A stretch of 8,337 nucleotides of DNA. It comes from Verrucomicrobiota bacterium. GTDB lineage: Bacteria; Verrucomicrobiota; Verrucomicrobiia; Limisphaerales; CAIQOK01. The position numbers were made by a program, and so were the translations under genes. The stretch covers positions 1-8,337 of the forward strand of contig JANYDP010000070.1 of the NCBI GenBank assembly GCA_025363535.1, read 5' to 3'. The notes under the pieces were generated by a model. That model had not been told where the DNA came from, ran no database searches, and saw only the letters and a program-made list of their open reading frames with translations. This document shows, one piece after another, positions 1 to 6,938 of this stretch (position 1 is the first letter of the stretch; every line of letters begins with the position of its first letter).

Positions 1-3000
1 CGTCCACATAGAGTTTGCCGCCGGAATTGGAGTTCCGGGTAATCGAGGCGGCGACATGATGGAAGTTGCCATCGCGCAAGTCCGCACCGAAAGAGAAGTA
101 ATTGATGCCGACATCTATCTGGCTGAGTTGAAAGGCGAGAAAGCCGTCCCATAGAAACAACGTATAGCCGCGATAGTTCTCATTCGCGCCGCGCTTGTCC
201 ACGATTGAGCGGACATTGCCGGGATTATTATTGGGATAACATTTGATCCAACACTCGACGGACAAGTCCTGGCCGCTGCCGAAATTTAGTATCGGAGTGT
301 TGGATACGATGACGCGATTACCTATTCCATCAAAGTTGAAACCTTGTCGGACTACTCCGTTGGTATAAGTGGTGCCGCCTGCGAGCACTCCATTGTTGCC
401 ATGAATTAACTCCGCCGTGCTGCCGTTGCCCGGCCACCAGGCGATCATGCCGGAGGGCGGAGTAACACAGTTATTGGTTGAGTTAGTCGGCGGACACTTG
501 CCGGCACTGCCGGTAGTATAGATAGAGTTAATCTCGCCGGACGACAAAGCGCGGTTGTAAATGGATGGCTCGTCAATGATCCCGCCGAACATGGACAGGT
601 AGGGCGCCCAGGTGCCCGAGGTGCCGATGAAAACCGGAGTGGTGTCGTAATCCAGCGCGAAGCCGGGGGTCGCCGACGCCTCCAACACGCCGTTGACATA
701 AAGTTTGGACTGGTTGCCGTCATAGGTCGCCGCGACGTGATACCAGACGCCGCGCTGCGCGATGATCTGGGAATTGATGGCGACCTGATTGCCAAAACGC
801 GAAACACAAAACTGGAAGCGATCCGAGTAAGTTCCGTCACCGTTGTCCACGGTGATTTTCAGCAGGCTGTAACCCTCAAACCATGCCGACCAGGTATTTT
901 TCTTGAACACAATTTGTTCGCCGCCATTGTGCGCCGGCAGGGCGGGATCAAGCCACACCCACGCCTCGCAGGAAACGTTGGCCGGTTTCAGCGCGGCAGA
1001 ATCGGGAATCTGCAAGTAGCTGCTGGCTCCGTTAAAACGGAAGCCTTGGCCAATTTTGCCAGGAACATAGGTGGCTCCGCCTTGCAACGTGGCGCTGCCA
1101 CCACTGACGACATCCGTGGCATTTCCATCGCCCGGCCACCAACCCACCAACCCCGAGGGCGGGGTGACACAGGCGGCCGCGACTGGCACGCACTTGCCCG
1201 CGCTGCCCGCGTGGTAGAGCGATTGAATTTCCGCACCGGCCAGGGCGCGGTTGTAGAGGGAAACTTCGTCAATCAGGCCGTTGAAAAATTGCCCGACGTA
1301 ACTGCAACTGCTCTCACCGGGGCTGTAAAAACCACCGATGAAAAACGGACAGCCCGAATCCACGGGGACCGCACCCGGCGTGCCCTGCGCGTTCAGCACG
1401 CCGTTGATGTACAGCCGCAGCGTTGTGCCATCCCACGAGCCGGCCAGATGACTGAACTGGCCGATGGGAATTTCTATCGTGCTGTCCACCTCGGGAAAAT
1501 TATAAGGGCTGGTGCCGAACTGCCAGACGATGCGCACCCCGGTCGTGCCCGGGCGGGCAACCAACTGGCAGTGACCGTAGCCCTGGCCAAAAATTAAGTC
1601 CTGACTGATCGGATCGCTGACCTGTGCGGCAGGTTTGACCCAGGTTTCAACGGTGAAGTTTACCGGCACCAGGCTTGCGGAGTGGGGAATCTCAACGCAG
1701 TCAGTTGCGCCCGAAAAATTAAAAGCACTGCCCACCGCACCGCTGCCAAAGGCAGGACTGTTTCGGAGAATGCCGTGGTTGCCACCCATGCTGTCGCTCG
1801 GATTATTTTCCGCGCGCCACCAGCTCACCAGGCCGGATGGCGGGGTGACACAAGCCGGTGCGGCCGGCAAACACTTGCCCGCGCTGCCGGCGTGGTAAAT
1901 GGCCTGCACTTCGCCGGCGGTTAGCGCGCGGTTGAACAAGGCCACCTCGTCAATGTCTCCCGCGTAGGGGAAATTATTTCCGCCTTCATTGAGATTGCCA
2001 ATGCCAACCCCCGGGGATTCACTCGCGATCAAATTACCGAACGGACGCACCGCCGTTGCGATCTGCGCCGCCAGCGTCCCGTTCGTATAAATGCTCATCG
2101 TCCCTGAACCGCCGTCCAACGTGCCCGCAACGTGCGTCCACTGATGATACGGCAGCGTGGCCTCCACGTAGGCGGGATTGCCGCTCTCATCGGTGATGCC
2201 GAAACGCACGGTGCTACTGGCCTGCATGCAAAGATAATAAGGATCGAGTCCCGGCCGATGATCGCCGCGAAAGAAAATAAAATAGCCGTCGCCCTGCGGC
2301 CTGGCCCAGGCCTCAATGGACAGCGAGTTGGTCAACACATAGGCCGGCTGGTCGGAAAACTGCGCGCCGCTGTAGGTGCCATAAGCCAGACTGTAAGGGT
2401 CAAAATGAAACGCCTGTCCCACGATGCCGTTGGTGTAGCCGGCGTTTTGCAGCACGCCGTTGTTGCCGCTCATCACATCGTTGGCGTTGCCATCAGCCTT
2501 CCACCAACCAACCATCCCCGGCGGCGGCGCGACGCAGTTATTCGTAGCCGCCGACGCGCATTTTCCCATGCTGCCAGCGGCGTAGATAGCGAGAATTTCA
2601 CCTGCGGAGAGGGCACGGTTGTAAATGGATGGCTCGTCTATCTGCCCGTTGAAATAGCGACTGTTGACGCAGTCCGGGCAAATGGTTCGACCATCCTCCG
2701 CACCGATGGCCACGAAGCTGTTGGCAAGCATCGGCGAAATCGCGCCGGTGTGATAATTCGGAACACCCCACGGTTGGCCGTCAATGTAGAGTTGCAGTTT
2801 CGTCCCGTCATAAGTCCCCGCGACGTGATGCCACACGCCCGCCGACACCACCGCGCCGCCGCCGTTGACCGTAGCGGTGTCAGGGTAGGACGAAGGCGAA
2901 ACCGAAGCGCCCCCGTCGGTGCTGATGAAAAAACTCACACCGAGCGGGCCGAGCACGTAGCCATTCGCAATTTCGATCCCAAAAAAGTCACTGGTCACCA

Positions 3001-3262
3001 AGCCCTGATACGTGTTCATGGCATTGCCGGGACTGGCCTTCATCCAGAACTCAATCGTCACCTGGTTGCCGACGTCGAGATTTGCCGCCTTGGGAATTTT
3101 CACCAGATCATTCACCCCGTCGAAGCTGAAACCCTGGCCGGCCTCGCCCGTGGCAAACGTTGCGCCATTGAGCAGCGAGCCGTTGTTCCCGCCGGCCGCA
3201 TCCGTGGCATTGCCTTCCGCGCGCCACCAACTCACGAGGCCCGAGGGAGACGGCGTGCAGTC
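1..3262 (-). repeat. Five tandem diverged LamG-coding units bounded by paired cysteines
   Basis: Unit boundaries by first and last cysteine, in reading order: unit 1 at about 3262-2558, unit 2 at 2536-1871, unit 3 at 1852-1190, unit 4 at 1171-494, unit 5 from 469 to the window edge (incomplete). Linkers between the closing GKC and the next opening Cys are 6-8 residues rich in Ala, Asn, Thr and Pro. The regular pair (opening Cys before PPSG, closing Cys after GSAGK) suggests one disulfide clamping the two ends of each unit, which is an inference. Units 1 and 3 share SWWRAE near the start, while units 1 and 4 share IDEPSIYNRALS near the end, so the units are mosaics and not a simple phylogenetic series. 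Confidence 0.9.
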
Positions 3263-3352
3263 CGCGTGGGCAATTGAAATTGCCCCCACGGCGGCAACCC
3301 ACACGCCAAGCCACAGAAGCACTTTCGAAAAACGGGCAAACGTCCTTTTCAT
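1..3352 (-). CDS. Secreted multi-LamG (concanavalin A-like) repeat protein, 3' end outside window
   Basis: An uninterrupted minus-strand frame runs from the ATG at 3352-3350 to the window edge (1117 complete codons, no stop). Residues 1-30 form a signal peptide: MKR start, hydrophobic core (VLLWLGVWVAAVGAI), AHA cleavage site before Asp31. Five LamG-like jelly-roll units of about 220-235 residues follow. Each opens with Cys-x-x-PPSG-[LM]-[VI]-x-WW and a GN-x-T-D segment, carries W-x-H-V-A-G-x-[YLW]-D-G then L-Y-[IV]-[ND]-G, and closes with IDE-x-x-[IL]-[YF]-NRAL, E-[IV]-x-x-[IL]-Y-x-x-GS-x-GKC. LamG-type domains are beta-sandwiches, often binding carbohydrate or protein at the cell surface; the ligand here is unknown. 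No catalytic domain is visible in the part seen. There is no Shine-Dalgarno sequence before the ATG, but a promoter lies upstream (3417-3445). An anchor or sorting tail, if any, lies beyond the edge. The frame is certain; the role is inferred. Confidence 0.95.
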   Translation of the reverse strand, partial: MKRTFARFSKVLLWLGVWVAAVGAISIAHADCTPSPSGLVSWWRAEGNATDAAGGNNGSLLNGATFATGEAGQGFSFDGVNDLVKIPKAANLDVGNQVTIEFWMKASPGNAMNTYQGLVTSDFFGIEIANGYVLGPLGVSFFISTDGGASVSPSSYPDTATVNGGGAVVSAGVWHHVAGTYDGTKLQLYIDGQPWGVPNYHTGAISPMLANSFVAIGAEDGRTICPDCVNSRYFNGQIDEPSIYNRALSAGEILAIYAAGSMGKCASAATNNCVAPPPGMVGWWKADGNANDVMSGNNGVLQNAGYTNGIVGQAFHFDPYSLAYGTYSGAQFSDQPAYVLTNSLSIEAWARPQGDGYFIFFRGDHRPGLDPYYLCMQASSTVRFGITDESGNPAYVEATLPYHQWTHVAGTLDGGSGTMSIYTNGTLAAQIATAVRPFGNLIASESPGVGIGNLNEGGNNFPYAGDIDEVALFNRALTAGEVQAIYHAGSAGKCLPAAPACVTPPSGLVSWWRAENNPSDSMGGNHGILRNSPAFGSGAVGSAFNFSGATDCVEIPHSASLVPVNFTVETWVKPAAQVSDPISQDLIFGQGYGHCQLVARPGTTGVRIVWQFGTSPYNFPEVDSTIEIPIGQFSHLAGSWDGTTLRLYINGVLNAQGTPGAVPVDSGCPFFIGGFYSPGESSCSYVGQFFNGLIDEVSLYNRALAGAEIQSLYHAGSAGKCVPVAAACVTPPSGLVGWWPGDGNATDVVSGGSATLQGGATYVPGKIGQGFRFNGASSYLQIPDSAALKPANVSCEAWVWLDPALPAHNGGEQIVFKKNTWSAWFEGYSLLKITVDNGDGTYSDRFQFCVSRFGNQVAINSQIIAQRGVWYHVAATYDGNQSKLYVNGVLEASATPGFALDYDTTPVFIGTSGTWAPYLSMFGGIIDEPSIYNRALSSGEINSIYTTGSAGKCPPTNSTNNCVTPPSGMIAWWPGNGSTAELIHGNNGVLAGGTTYTNGVVRQGFNFDGIGNRVIVSNTPILNFGSGQDLSVECWIKCYPNNNPGNVRSIVDKRGANENYRGYTLFLWDGFLAFQLSQIDVGINYFSFGADLRDGNFHHVAASITRNSNSGGKLYVD

Positions 3353-3416
3353 AAAAATTTGAATCTGTGTTGTCTTCACATCAGGTAAGTTGCTGGAGGA
3401 AGGATCACATGGAGCG

Positions 3417-3445
3417 GTTATAAACAAGTCCCCCGATTTTTTCAA
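3417..3445 (-). promoter_or_regulatory. Sigma70-like promoter for the LamG-repeat gene
   Basis: Read on the minus strand there is TTGAAA (3445-3440), a 17-base spacer, then TATAAC (3422-3417). Each hexamer matches the sigma70 consensus at five of six positions and the spacing is ideal. Transcription would start near 3410 and give a leader of roughly 58 bases before the ATG at 3352. The site follows directly after a terminator-like hairpin, so the LamG gene is probably transcribed separately from the pseudopilin upstream of it. This is prediction from sequence only. Confidence 0.6.
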
Positions 3446-3452
3446 TGAAAAA
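3438..3452. promoter_or_regulatory. Palindrome TTTTTCA-A-TGAAAAA overlapping the -35 box
   Basis: A perfect 7-base inverted repeat with a single central base covers the -35 hexamer (3440-3445) of the predicted LamG promoter. A symmetrical site in this position would suit a repressor or activator operator. On the minus strand, one arm also supplies the T-run of the terminator candidate just upstream, so the palindrome could partly be a by-product of that T-run. Confidence 0.35.
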
Positions 3453-3472
3453 CCGGCGGCAAAACCGCCCGG
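3448..3472 (-). terminator. Rho-independent terminator candidate behind the pseudopilin gene
   Basis: On the minus strand CCGGGCGG, a TTTTG loop and CCGCCGG form a GC-rich stem (one bulged G) followed at once by five T residues (3452-3448). It lies about 145 bases past the pseudopilin stop and immediately before the LamG promoter. The geometry is typical of an intrinsic terminator; the stem is short, so the call is moderate. Confidence 0.5.
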
Positions 3473-3617
3473 CCGGGCCGTTTCAAGCCCCACTCGCGAG
3501 AATTCTTTTTCACAGCGCGCGCGGGTGGAAAATGCCGGCTGTTACAGGACAACTGGTGTAGGCGGGAAAAGGTGTGCACATGGTTTCTTCAGGTTGATTT
3601 GTCTCGGTAAATATTTT

Positions 3618-4373
3618 CTAGCGTTCCGTCGTCATCTGTTTGAACAACAGCCAGTCTGGATTGCTTGCAATGATCTGGCCGCCCGGCGCGCTGCCAAGGC
3701 TGCGCAGTTTGAAAATCTGCGCGTGGCCGTCGCCAAAAGTCATGGCTCCACCATGCTGATGGCGCAAGCCGGGAAAACTGGCGAATGGTTTCGTGTCATC
3801 CATCGTCACCAGAAACCACCCGTCGTTCAAAGTGCTCGCGTCTTCATCGGCCAGCACCCACAGCCGCGCCGCCGCCGTCAATTCCGCCTCGCGTACAAAC
3901 GTCTTGTAGGTGGAATTTGCCGCGCTCTGGTTCATGGTGCGGCTCCCCATCCAGCCGTTCATCGAATAGCTCAACACCGACAGCACGCCACCCGACTGCG
4001 CCAGGTCGGCGGCACAGTGATACACCTTTGGGTTGAGAAGATAGGGGAAAAGTTTTCCCGAGCGGACGATCGCCTGATTGGTCGCTTGCGCCGCGTCGTA
4101 GATTTCGCCAACGACCCACGCCGCCTCGACGGACGGTTGTGGCAGGTTCGCCACCAATCGCCCGCCGTTGTCATCGGCATACAGTCTCCAGCCGAGCGAG
4201 AGCTGGCGCAGATTACCGAGACACGCCGCGCTCTTCACCTTGGCCTGCGCCGCGCCCAGCGGGGCCAGCACCAGCCCGGCGAGAATCGCGATGATCGCAA
4301 TGACCACAAGCAATTCAATCAGCGTAAAGCCGTGTCCCCTGCTCGCGTTGTTGTTGCCAAACCATGCGCTCAT
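3618..4373 (-). CDS. Type II secretion/type IV pilus-like pseudopilin with H-X9-DG motif
   Basis: This 251-residue protein has a class III prepilin leader: residues 1-14 end in SRGH, then G15-FTLIE with the peptidase cleavage expected after Gly15 and the key Glu at mature position 5 (Glu20). A hydrophobic helix (about 16-40, LLVVIAIIAILAGLVLAPLG) follows, then A-Q-A-K-V-K-S-A-A-C-L-G-N-L-R-Q, typical of the Verrucomicrobiota/Planctomycetota pseudopilin families. Near the C-terminus His205, nine residues, Asp215-Gly216 form the H-X9-DG motif. Such proteins are processed by a prepilin peptidase and assembled or anchored at the inner membrane; individual roles are mostly unknown. The frame stays open far upstream, but residues before MSAW look like antisense shadow of the neighbouring kinase gene, and starting at 4373 gives a normal 15-residue leader. 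No clear Shine-Dalgarno is seen. The stop is TAG at 3620-3618. It is divergent from the kinase operon and lies upstream of the LamG gene on the same strand. Confidence 0.95.
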   Translation of the reverse strand: MSAWFGNNNASRGHGFTLIELLVVIAIIAILAGLVLAPLGAAQAKVKSAACLGNLRQLSLGWRLYADDNGGRLVANLPQPSVEAAWVVGEIYDAAQATNQAIVRSGKLFPYLLNPKVYHCAADLAQSGGVLSVLSYSMNGWMGSRTMNQSAANSTYKTFVREAELTAAARLWVLADEDASTLNDGWFLVTMDDTKPFASFPGLRHQHGGAMTFGDGHAQIFKLRSLGSAPGGQIIASNPDWLLFKQMTTER

Positions 4374-4462
4374 GAATGGATTCAGATTATCCCGCCGTTT
4401 TTCGCTGAACACTGGGCGTCTGACCGCACACCCGCGCTTTTGATTGCACCGCCCGCAACGAA

Positions 4463-4486
4463 GATGAAATAATTCATCCCGATGAA
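4463..4486. promoter_or_regulatory. Triple GATGAA/TTCATC repeat at the kinase start codon
   Basis: GATGAA (4463-4468), TTCATC (4473-4478) and GATGAA (4481-4486) alternate in orientation. The first two form a 6-base hairpin or palindrome with an ATAA centre; the third contains the kinase ATG. In mRNA the middle arm could pair with the first, but pairing with the third would need a 2-base loop and is unlikely. An operator or start-site control role is possible. An in-frame TAA at 4470-4472 sits inside the repeat and fixes the upstream limit of the kinase frame. Confidence 0.3.
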
Positions 4487-6278
4487 CCCGCACCTCAAGC
4501 TGCTCCTCGCCGCCGCCCTGTTCACGGCGCCAGCGTGCGGCGCGGGGCTGCCGCCGGAAAAAATCTGGCAGGCCGCGCCGGCGCGCGGGTCGCCGCCGCC
4601 GGCCACGAACCGTTTTTTTGTTCCGCCGGAGCTGGCCCGGATTGCGGACTGGAAAATTTCCTTCACCACCCGCGCGGGTGAAACCTGGCTTGGTGGCGGC
4701 ACTCATCTGGCGTGGCATCATCGCGGGCAATGGAAGGTCTTTGCCTCCACCAATCAACTCGGCCCGGAACAGCCCGTCGGCCTGGCCGAAATTTCCGATG
4801 GCCGCATCTGGTGCGCAACTTCAAACCAGGTCTGGGAGTTTGACGGCCGCGACTGGCTGGCCGCACGCCTCGTGGCGGGGCCGATTCATTCGCTCGCCGC
4901 CACGCGCGATGGCACGCTCTGGATCGCCACCGCGCACGGTCTGTTAAGATTCGCGCGCAGCACCTGGATTGTGAACGGCCTCGCGGATGGGCTGCCGTCC
5001 GAGGACGTTCTTTCGGTGCAAGAAGACGAGAACGGTTCCATCTTCGCCGAAACCGCGCCCGGCTGGAGCCGCTTTGAACCGGAGGCTGACACGGACGCCC
5101 CACGCACGGAAATTTCATCTCCGGAATTCAACCTCGCCAACATCCCGGAAGACGCCGCGATCACGCTGCACTTTCGCGGCAGCGACCCGCACGAGCAGAC
5201 GGCGTCCAGCAATCTGCTCTTCGCCTGCCGGCTGGACGAACACTCCTGGTCACCGTTTGAGCCGGCGGCACCGGTGGTTTATTCCGGTCTGGGCCTGGGC
5301 CGTCACGTCTTTCAAGTGCGTTCGATGGATCGCAACGGCAACCGGGAAGCCATCCCCGCGCAGTTGGAATTCACCGTCGTGGTGCCGTGGTATCGCGAGG
5401 CCCGGCTCGTCCTCGTGCTGGCAGGGGCGCTGCTCGTGTCGCTGTTTTTCGCCGCGCTGGCCTTGAACCGGCATCGTCATCTCCGGCACAGCTACGCCCA
5501 GGTCGGCGAACTGGTTGCGGAGCGGACCCGCCAGCTTGAGCTCGCCAATCGCGAACTTTTCCACAGCCAGAAGATGAACGCGCTCGGCACGCTTGCCGCC
5601 GGCATCGCGCATGATTTCAACAACATCCTCTCCATCGTCAAAGGCTCCGCGCAGATCATCGAGGACAATCTGGCCGACCCGGAAAAAATCCGCACCCGCA
5701 CCGCGCGCATCCAGACCGTCGTGCAGCAGGGTGCCGAAGTCGTGGACGCGCTGCTCGGCTTCAGCCGCAGTGATGGCGCGCCTGCCGCCCTGTGCGACCT
5801 CAATGCCGTCGTGGCCGACACGCGTCGGCTGCTCGGTGACCGCTTCCTGCACGAGGTCGAGGTGCGCTTCGAGCCGGATGCCAGCCTGCCGGAAATTTCC
5901 GCCCCGCGCGATTTCATCCAGCAAATCCTGCTCAACTTCATCTTCAACGCCGACGAGGCGATGACCGGCCGCAAACGCATTGAGATCTCGGCGCGGCTCG
6001 CGGAACAATTGCCGGAGGAACTGTTTCTCGCGCCCGCGCCCGCGCCGAAATTCATCTTCATTTCCGTGCATGACCACGGCCCGGGCATCGCGCCGGAAAT
6101 TCGCGCGCGCATTTTTGAACCGTTTTTCACCATAAAAAATTTGTCCGCGCGCCGCGGAACCGGGCTGGGCCTTTCGATGGTTTACGAACTCGCCAAAAAA
6201 ATGCACGCCGGCCTCGCGGTGGAATCCGTTCGGAATGCGGGCAGCACGTTCACGCTTATTCTTCCGGTGAAACCATGA
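4482..6278 (+). CDS. Membrane sensor histidine kinase with short Reg_prop sensor and Y_Y_Y domain
   Basis: A 598-residue inner-membrane kinase. Residues 1-21 are a signal peptide or first anchor. Residues 65-84, 106-125, 143-162 and 183-198 are propeller-type repeats (pattern G-x-[IL]-W-[IC]-A-T...W). Residues about 224-302 match a Y_Y_Y domain (LLFACRLD, HVFQVRSMDRNGN). One membrane helix spans about 308-328, then a coiled coil (about 335-362). The HisKA domain carries GIAHDFNN with phospho-acceptor His377 and an HDxxN motif of the type linked to phosphatase activity. The ATPase domain has an N box with Asn489, a G1 box D531-H-G-P-G535, an F box EPFF (546-549) and a G2 box GTGLGLS (559-565). 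All catalytic motifs are intact. Hybrid sensors with this sensor type usually carry about 12-14 propeller repeats; only about four are seen here. An in-frame TAA at 4470-4472 limits the start. The kinase overlaps the regulator by ATGA, so the two are partners. The ligand is unknown. Confidence 0.97.
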   Translation: MNPHLKLLLAAALFTAPACGAGLPPEKIWQAAPARGSPPPATNRFFVPPELARIADWKISFTTRAGETWLGGGTHLAWHHRGQWKVFASTNQLGPEQPVGLAEISDGRIWCATSNQVWEFDGRDWLAARLVAGPIHSLAATRDGTLWIATAHGLLRFARSTWIVNGLADGLPSEDVLSVQEDENGSIFAETAPGWSRFEPEADTDAPRTEISSPEFNLANIPEDAAITLHFRGSDPHEQTASSNLLFACRLDEHSWSPFEPAAPVVYSGLGLGRHVFQVRSMDRNGNREAIPAQLEFTVVVPWYREARLVLVLAGALLVSLFFAALALNRHRHLRHSYAQVGELVAERTRQLELANRELFHSQKMNALGTLAAGIAHDFNNILSIVKGSAQIIEDNLADPEKIRTRTARIQTVVQQGAEVVDALLGFSRSDGAPAALCDLNAVVADTRRLLGDRFLHEVEVRFEPDASLPEISAPRDFIQQILLNFIFNADEAMTGRKRIEISARLAEQLPEELFLAPAPAPKFIFISVHDHGPGIAPEIRARIFEPFFTIKNLSARRGTGLGLSMVYELAKKMHAGLAVESVRNAGSTFTLILPVKP

Positions 6279-6922
6279 AAACCCAACCTCATTTGCTCAT
6301 CATCGAGGACGATGATTTTCAGTATGAAATTTACGAGGAGGCGCTCGGCCATTGCCAGTTGACCCGCGCGAAAACCGGCAGCGCCGCGCTGGCGTTGCTG
6401 CCGCGTCTGCAGCCGGATTTGCTGGTGCTGGATCATGTGCTGGCCGACGGGGAACGCGGATTGGATTTTTTGCCGGAATTCAAAGAATTGCTGCCCCATG
6501 TGCCGGTCATCATTGTTTCCGGCGCGCTCGAAGTGCGGCAGCAGATGGCGGCGTTGCAAGGCCCGCGCCGCGCGCACTACTGTCTGCCCAAGCCGGTGGA
6601 CGTCCGCGAGCTCCGGCGCACCGTGGAGACGGCGTTGAAAGAATGTGCTGACACGGAAATCATCCGCCAGTTTGAAGCGTTGGAACGCTCGCGGCGCATT
6701 GACGCGGCTGAACTCCTGAGCCGCTCCACCGACCGGCTCGCACGTCAGAATGAAATCGCGGCACGGCTTGGGAAATCCGGCGCTCGCCCCAGCATCTCGG
6801 CGCTCGCCCGCGAATTCAAAGTCGCCCGGCGCACGATCCTCCGCGATTTGCACGAGCTCATCCGGCGCGGCCAGTTGCCGGCCGCTGTTTATCCAGAGCG
6901 GGAGCATCCAGGCGATTCATAA
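6275..6922 (+). CDS. Response regulator: receiver domain plus DeoR-like helix-turn-helix
   Basis: A 215-residue cytoplasmic protein. Residues 1-122 form a receiver domain: acidic pocket Glu11-Asp12-Asp13, phosphorylation site Asp53 (LLVLDHVLADGERG), Ser82 in IIVSGA, and Lys106 in LPKPVD. A charged helical linker (about 123-170) leads to a C-terminal winged helix-turn-helix: ISALAREFKV (174-183), then ARRTILRDLHELIRRGQL. This follows the DeoR/HTH_11 pattern LA-x-x-F-x-V-x-x-RTI-x-RDL-x-x-L-x-x-x-G. There is no sigma54 AAA+ domain and no OmpR- or LuxR-type output. The start codon lies inside the kinase stop (ATGA), which indicates translational coupling and a cognate pair. It most likely binds DNA when phosphorylated; its targets are unknown, and the divergent pseudopilin/LamG genes are candidates by position only. 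A nested inverted repeat follows the stop. Confidence 0.95.
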   Translation: MKTQPHLLIIEDDDFQYEIYEEALGHCQLTRAKTGSAALALLPRLQPDLLVLDHVLADGERGLDFLPEFKELLPHVPVIIVSGALEVRQQMAALQGPRRAHYCLPKPVDVRELRRTVETALKECADTEIIRQFEALERSRRIDAAELLSRSTDRLARQNEIAARLGKSGARPSISALAREFKVARRTILRDLHELIRRGQLPAAVYPEREHPGDS

Positions 6923-6938
6923 ACTGAAGGCCCGGGAA

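Noticed and set aside
737..1597. Plus-strand open frame of 286 codons
   Set aside because: It is a codon-aligned antisense shadow of LamG units 3-4 and has no recognisable protein features.
2132..3277. Plus-strand open frame of 381 codons
   Set aside because: It is exactly codon-aligned antisense to the LamG gene, lacks any domain, and the opposite strand encodes clear repeat domains with a signal peptide.
4386..4391. GATAAT (minus strand) as a -10 box for the pseudopilin
   Set aside because: No acceptable -35 lies 16-18 bases upstream, and it would leave a leader of only about six bases.
3390..4472. Plus-strand open frame of 360 codons
   Set aside because: It lies opposite the pseudopilin, whose leader, helix and H-X9-DG motif are unmistakable; the plus-strand product has no domain.
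4374..4757. Upstream extension of the pseudopilin frame to an ATG at 4757
   Set aside because: The added 128 residues are antisense to the kinase gene and would put the prepilin leader in the middle of the protein, where it could not be processed normally.
5250..6206. Minus-strand open frame of 318 codons
   Set aside because: It is antisense to the catalytic half of the histidine kinase; long antisense frames are expected in GC-rich DNA.
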